Assembly (NCBI GenBank): GCA_024638765.1
Contig: JAHEJT010000005.1
Span: 1-64,000, forward strand
Reading direction: 5' to 3'
Length of the DNA stretch: 64,000 bases
Source of the DNA: Verrucomicrobiales bacterium
Lineage (GTDB): Bacteria; Verrucomicrobiota; Verrucomicrobiia; Verrucomicrobiales; DEV007
Shown: piece after piece, positions 60,613-64,000 of the stretch
Layout of the letters: the number at the start of each line of letters is the position of its first letter
Numbering within the stretch: the first letter of the stretch is position 1
Translations under genes and position numbers: made by a program
The notes under the pieces: generated by a model
What the model was told of the DNA's origin: nothing
What the model saw: only the letters and a program-made list of their open reading frames with translations
Databases searched by the model: none

Positions 60613-62256
60613 TCATCGCGGCGCGTAGATCCGCCAGTCAAGCTTCGGGAAAATAGTGTCCCGCGTTTCGCAGCCCGCCAGAAATTCCTGGTCGATCCGC
60701 TTTTCCACCAGCTGATCGCGCAGCTGGCGAAAGCGATGCAGATGATCGCGTGTCCGCTTGACGGCGTACTCCCGGGCGGTGCCGGTCTTCATGAGAAACG
60801 CCCAGTCACTCGATTGCGCCAGGAGGAGTTCCCGCGCCATCTGGCTCAGGCAGCGACGCTGTCGCGCGCTGGGCTTTCCGGCGGCCGCATACTTTGCAAG
60901 CGATGTGAGTTCCGCTGCCGCGTGATGCAGGTGGGGATAGATCCAGGTGTTCTCCTCATCCAGCCAGGATTCCAAATGTCCGTTGTATCCCCAGGTCGAT
61001 GCGCTTGGCTGGACGCGTTCGAGCCACTCGCTCCGCTTAAGATATGCGCTCGGCGATGTGATGCAAAAACCGTCCGCGCCACTGTTCCTTCGCACTGCCG
61101 CGTGGCGAATCAGCTCTTCCAGAAACTGGACCCCCTCAAACCACCAGTGACCGAACAACTCCGCATCGAAAGCGGATACCACCACGGGTTCGCCTTCGAC
61201 GGCGGATTCCACCGAAGCAAGCTGTGCCGCGCGATCGTCGATAAAGCCGGCCGCGTGTGTCTTCGCGAGGCGGGAGGCGGCCTCCGGATCGTAGAGAGCC
61301 TTTTCTTCCGTCGGACCGGTGATTCGGTGGTATTTCAATCCCGTGAAGCGTCGCACATCACTGGTCTCCAGGTATTCGCGGAGCTCTTCCAGAGACAGTT
61401 CGTGCCCTAGATCGCGATAAAACTCGCGGTAATCCGGGGCGCCCGGGTATCCGTCTTCCGCGCTCCAGACCTGGCGGCTGGACTCCGGATCGCGGCCGAA
61501 GACCGCCAGTCCGTTGGGAGTGCGGCAGGGTTTGAAGATGGCGTTGGCCGGTGTCGGCTCCCCGTGATAGAGCCCGTGGGCCTCCACCGCAAACCACTGG
61601 ATTCCTTCTTCCATCAGAAAGGGTTCCACTTCGGCGGAGTAAGCGCACTCCGGGAGCCAGAAACCTTTCGGTGACTCACCAAAGCACTCGCGGTAACTGT
61701 CGCACCCGAGCCGCACCTGGGCCCGGACCGCTTCCGGGCTCTCGAGGAGGAGCGGCAGGAGGCCGTGGGTGGCCGCCGACGCGATGATCTCGAGACAGCC
61801 TGACTCCTGGTAGTAACGGAAGGCGCCCACCAGGTCCCGCTTCCAGACGTCGTTGTAAGTGTTTTCGATTTCCTGGAGATGATCCCGGTAAAATTGCGCC
61901 AGCGCGCGTCGTTCATGATCGCCGTGGGCGCGGTTGCGGCCGATATCGTCGTCCGCCAGCAGAATGGTCCGCTCGAGGTAATCGTTGTAGCGCTTTTGCA
62001 GCAGCGGATCGCGCAGCATGCCGGTCAAACTCGGCGTCATGCTCAGCGTGAGTTGAAAAGAAAAGTCCTCATCCTCCAGGCGCGCCAGCATCAGGAGCAG
62101 GGGAATGTAACACTCCGTGATGGCTTCGAAGAGCCAGTCCTCCTCGAGGAACCGCTCGTGTTCCGGATGGCGGACGAAGGGCAGGTGCGCGTGCAGAAGG
62201 AGGCAGCAGTGGCGCTCGGGGCTGTCGGTGGAGTCGTCGATGGCGATTGATGGCGT
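60613..62256 (-). CDS. GH57 1,4-alpha-glucan branching enzyme, non-standard start
   Basis: The protein adds alpha-1,6 branches to glycogen-like glucan. Seen: WLPECAYS with the nucleophile Glu, DAELFGHWWFEG with the acid/base Asp, and a long C-terminal domain. GH57 motif 1 (HAHLPF) and FVRHPEHERFLEEDWLFEAI lie upstream of the first ATG (62091), in frame. Between the TAA at 62263-62265 and that ATG no ATG, GTG or TTG exists in frame. A non-standard start is therefore needed, for example ACG at 62256 (AAGG eight bases before) or ATC at 62247; otherwise the start codon has been lost. From 62256 the protein is about 547 residues, the usual length. Confidence 0.82.
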   Translation of the reverse strand, partial: TPSIAIDDSTDSPERHCCLLLHAHLPFVRHPEHERFLEEDWLFEAITECYIPLLLMLARLEDEDFSFQLTLSMTPSLTGMLRDPLLQKRYNDYLERTILLADDDIGRNRAHGDHERRALAQFYRDHLQEIENTYNDVWKRDLVGAFRYYQESGCLEIIASAATHGLLPLLLESPEAVRAQVRLGCDSYRECFGESPKGFWLPECAYSAEVEPFLMEEGIQWFAVEAHGLYHGEPTPANAIFKPCRTPNGLAVFGRDPESSRQVWSAEDGYPGAPDYREFYRDLGHELSLEELREYLETSDVRRFTGLKYHRITGPTEEKALYDPEAASRLAKTHAAGFIDDRAAQLASVESAVEGEPVVVSAFDAELFGHWWFEGVQFLEELIRHAAVRRNSGADGFCITSPSAYLKRSEWLERVQPSASTWGYNGHLESWLDEENTWIYPHLHHAAAELTSLAKYAAAGKPSARQRRCLSQMARELLLAQSSDWAFLMKTGTAREYAVKRTRDHLHRFRQLRDQLVEKRIDQEFLAGCETRDTIFPKLDWRIYAPR

Positions 62257-62365
62257 GCCGCGTTACCTTACAAGACTTTACGCCGCATCCGCGAGGAATT
62301 GTTGCCGCCGGAAGAAGAATCCAGCCAGGGGCGTGGCCGGCTCTCGAGGGCGATGGCCGGCCGGA

Positions 62366-63157
62366 TCAAACCGAGCCCGAGAGATTGAGCAGCAGGGCGA
62401 TGGCAAGGAAGACGCCCAAGGCGGCAAAGATCCGGCGGTCGCCAATGACGTCGTGGCGGACGAGCAGATCCTGTGCTTTGTCCCAGGAGGTGATGCCCTC
62501 ATGGGTGAGGCGGTAATAAGCGAACAATTTGACGAGATAAATGAGAACCGGGATGCCCATGGCCTGGCCGGATAACCAGACGTGAAAGCTGCGCAGCAAC
62601 GCGGACCGGTAACTGAGACGCGAACCGTCGGCATTGCGCACCTGGATGCAAAGCAGTGCCTTGCCGAGGGTGGCGCCGTAGGTGGAAAGAAGAAACGCTT
62701 CCACGAAATTCCATGCGAACAAAATTCCGGCGTTGATCCAGGTGAGCCGCCAGATCTGGGCGTAAGCAACATCAGCTTCCTCCGCGGTGGTGGGCGGGTC
62801 CGGGAAATCGTAATTGTCGATAAAGAGGGCGATGAGAGCCGTGAAGAGCGCGATATCCATGCCTCGTGCCAGGAAGCGGACCACCGGCCGGATCTGGCTG
62901 CATCGGAACGCCGGCGCGGCGGGCTCCCCGGACCCCGGCGTCGCCGGCGCGATCTCTTCGTTGCGGATTCGATCGTCATCCAGCCCCTTGAGCACGGTTT
63001 GCAGCGCGGGAATCTCCTTTACTGGAATCCACTTCTCGAGACCGTCGTGCCAGCCGAGATCCTCCGGAGTAAATTCCTTCTGGAGCAGTTTCTCCCGCAC
63101 CTGGTATCCAGTGAAGGGGCCGCTCTTTTCCTGGTTGCTGGCGAGATAGAATTGCAT
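62366..63157 (-). CDS. RDD-family membrane protein with N-terminal GYF_2-like domain
   Basis: The 263-residue protein has an N-terminal GYF_2/DUF4339-like domain (about 1-55: FYLASNQEKSGPFTGYQVREKL, then GWHDGLEKWIPV). An RDD domain follows: RFLARGMDIALFTALIALFI with the Arg-Asp pair, GKALLCIQVRNADG, and further helices. About four membrane helices are expected. RDD proteins are inner-membrane proteins, some linked to ion transport; the role here is unknown. A heptamer array lies 13 bases before the start. Confidence 0.85.
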   Translation of the reverse strand: MQFYLASNQEKSGPFTGYQVREKLLQKEFTPEDLGWHDGLEKWIPVKEIPALQTVLKGLDDDRIRNEEIAPATPGSGEPAAPAFRCSQIRPVVRFLARGMDIALFTALIALFIDNYDFPDPPTTAEEADVAYAQIWRLTWINAGILFAWNFVEAFLLSTYGATLGKALLCIQVRNADGSRLSYRSALLRSFHVWLSGQAMGIPVLIYLVKLFAYYRLTHEGITSWDKAQDLLVRHDVIGDRRIFAALGVFLAIALLLNLSGSV

Positions 63158-63170
63158 GCGAGTTGTGGAG

Positions 63171-63329
63171 GTATCAGGTATCAGGTATCAGGAAGACACA
63201 GCCCGGGAATATAATCCCGTTTCCTGTCCGTGCACATCGATTAATGAAGCGGCGGGCGGTCTCTGCCACCCCGGATCTCCCAGCAGTCGCCGCCTATCTC
63301 TGCCGGATACCCGTTACTCCGATACCTGA
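63171..63329. repeat. Heptamer repeat with inverted arms (GTATCAG type)
   Basis: The left arm (63171-63192) has three GTATCAG words in tandem. The right arm, read on the minus strand, has GTATCGG and GGTATCC, more decayed. It lies between the RDD gene start and the end of the permease gene. Confidence 0.6.
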
Positions 63330-63334
63330 ATTCC

Positions 63335-64000
63335 CTACTGGTCGTTACGCAACGCTTTTGCGGGATCGAGCCTGGCTGCGGCGTATGCGGGCAGCAAGGC
63401 GGCGAGGGCGCAACTGATGAAAGCCGCGGTGCAAATGGCCACCACGTCCGAGGGGACGACTTTGGCGGGCAGTTCTCCCAATAAATAGACATCCTCGGGG
63501 AAAATCGTGATGTGAAAGGTGTTCGCCAGCCAATTGATGACATGATTGCGATAGCGGATCAGCAGCCCGCCGGCAATCAGTCCGCTCACGGTGCCGATGA
63601 TGCCGACGACAATTCCCTGGCTGAGGAATACCCACACGATCTGTCCGATCTGCGCGCCCAATCCCTTGAGGAGGCCGATTTCCCTGCGTTTCTGGACGGT
63701 GACGGTGATCATGGTGTTCATAATGCAGAAGCCCGCCACGATCATGATAAAGAAGAGCAGGAAGAACATCATCTTGCGCTCCATTTCCACGGCGCTGAAC
63801 ATGTGCTGGTTCATATCCATCCAGGTGTAGGCCTGCAATCCCGGCCGTCCGGTCTCCAGGAACGCGGTCTTGACCTGGTGCGCCCGGTAAGGATCGGCGG
63901 TTTGCACCGCGAGACCGTGGACCGCAGGTCCCAGGTTATAGAGTTCCTGTCCGATGAAGAGCGGGATGAAAATGACCTCGCTGTTAAAGTCGAAGCGCCC
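63335..64000 (-). CDS. LolC/E-like ABC permease, 3-prime part only (continues beyond the window)
   Basis: The frame is open to the right edge, so the N-terminus lies outside. The visible 221 residues contain FDFNSEVIFIPLFIGQELYNL, the periplasmic end of a LolC/LolE-type domain. Three membrane helices follow, with VTVQKRREIGLLKGLGAQIGQI as coupling helix and the FtsX-type end YAAARLDPAKALRND. LolC and LolE form the lipoprotein-releasing permease with LolD. The family call is firm; C versus E cannot be decided. Confidence 0.85.
   Translation of the reverse strand, partial: GRFDFNSEVIFIPLFIGQELYNLGPAVHGLAVQTADPYRAHQVKTAFLETGRPGLQAYTWMDMNQHMFSAVEMERKMMFFLLFFIMIVAGFCIMNTMITVTVQKRREIGLLKGLGAQIGQIVWVFLSQGIVVGIIGTVSGLIAGGLLIRYRNHVINWLANTFHITIFPEDVYLLGELPAKVVPSDVVAICTAAFISCALAALLPAYAAARLDPAKALRNDQ

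Noticed and set aside
63171-63192. Tandem repeats considered as a CRISPR array
   Set aside because: Units are seven bases without spacers. The same holds for the other heptamer arrays, and no cas gene is present.

Overview
The window looks like a chromosomal segment of a GC-rich Gram-negative bacterium, most probably a member of the Verrucomicrobiota. The indications are a PEP-CTERM protein, a DUF1080 protein, a secreted sulfatase, a DUF2959 lipoprotein, lipoprotein-export-type permeases, a GH57 glucan branching enzyme, and many start codons without a Shine-Dalgarno sequence. This assignment is inferred from gene families, not from a marker phylogeny. There is one tRNA (Gly-GCC), no rRNA, no CRISPR array, no prophage and no transposase gene.

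Layout. 0-6.5 kb: response regulator, CorA transporter, secreted DUF1080 protein, a Cys-rich secreted protein, a large OmpA/BON-like envelope protein and a coiled-coil protein. 6.6-11.6 kb: trpC, tRNA-Gly, prmA, a tandem-domain nucleoside diphosphate kinase and an aspartate-type aminotransferase. 11.7-22.5 kb: DUF547 protein, a MacA/MacB-like adaptor and permease, M42 peptidase, zinc-ribbon membrane protein, DUF2237 protein, a giant TPR lipoprotein and a DUF2959 lipoprotein. 22.6-33 kb: PEP-CTERM protein, SixA, sulfatase, a zinc dehydrogenase, an SDR, alaS, a secreted carbohydrate-binding-like protein and a phosphodiester glycosidase. 33.1-37.3 kb: the S-adenosylmethionine cycle (sahR-like regulator divergent from metK and ahcY). 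37.5-54.9 kb: a surface-polysaccharide island (lipid-exporter-type ABC transporter, rmlC-like, rmlA, rmlB, sugar aminotransferase, sulfotransferase, two glycosyltransferases, four methyltransferases) with gene remnants. 55-57.6 kb: leuD and leuC. 57.8-64 kb: subtilisin-fold secreted protein, exonuclease-like protein, GH57 branching enzyme, RDD protein and a LolC/E-like permease cut by the window edge.

The most unusual feature is the repeat content. At least three architectures recur between genes. (1) Heptamer arrays of GTT-type words (GTTATTA, GTTATCA, GTTTCAA, GTTAAGC) and related heptamers (GTATCAG, TAAAAGG), usually as two inverted arms. (2) Nonamer arrays of the AACCGCGAA type. (3) Palindromes with a GTAG foot, resembling REP elements. 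They touch reading frames: seven genes take their stop codon from a repeat, one sulfatase carries a heptamer array in frame, and several start codons directly abut repeats. Two single-gene cassettes with such inverted arms sit inside housekeeping operons: a four-helix-bundle gene between metK and ahcY, and a GxxExxY gene between leuC and leuD.

The metabolic genes fit together in two places. metK and ahcY make and recycle S-adenosylmethionine under a likely SAH-sensing regulator. The rml, aminotransferase, sulfotransferase, methyltransferase and glycosyltransferase genes would build and decorate a cell-surface glycan. All calls were made by reading the sequence without database searches.
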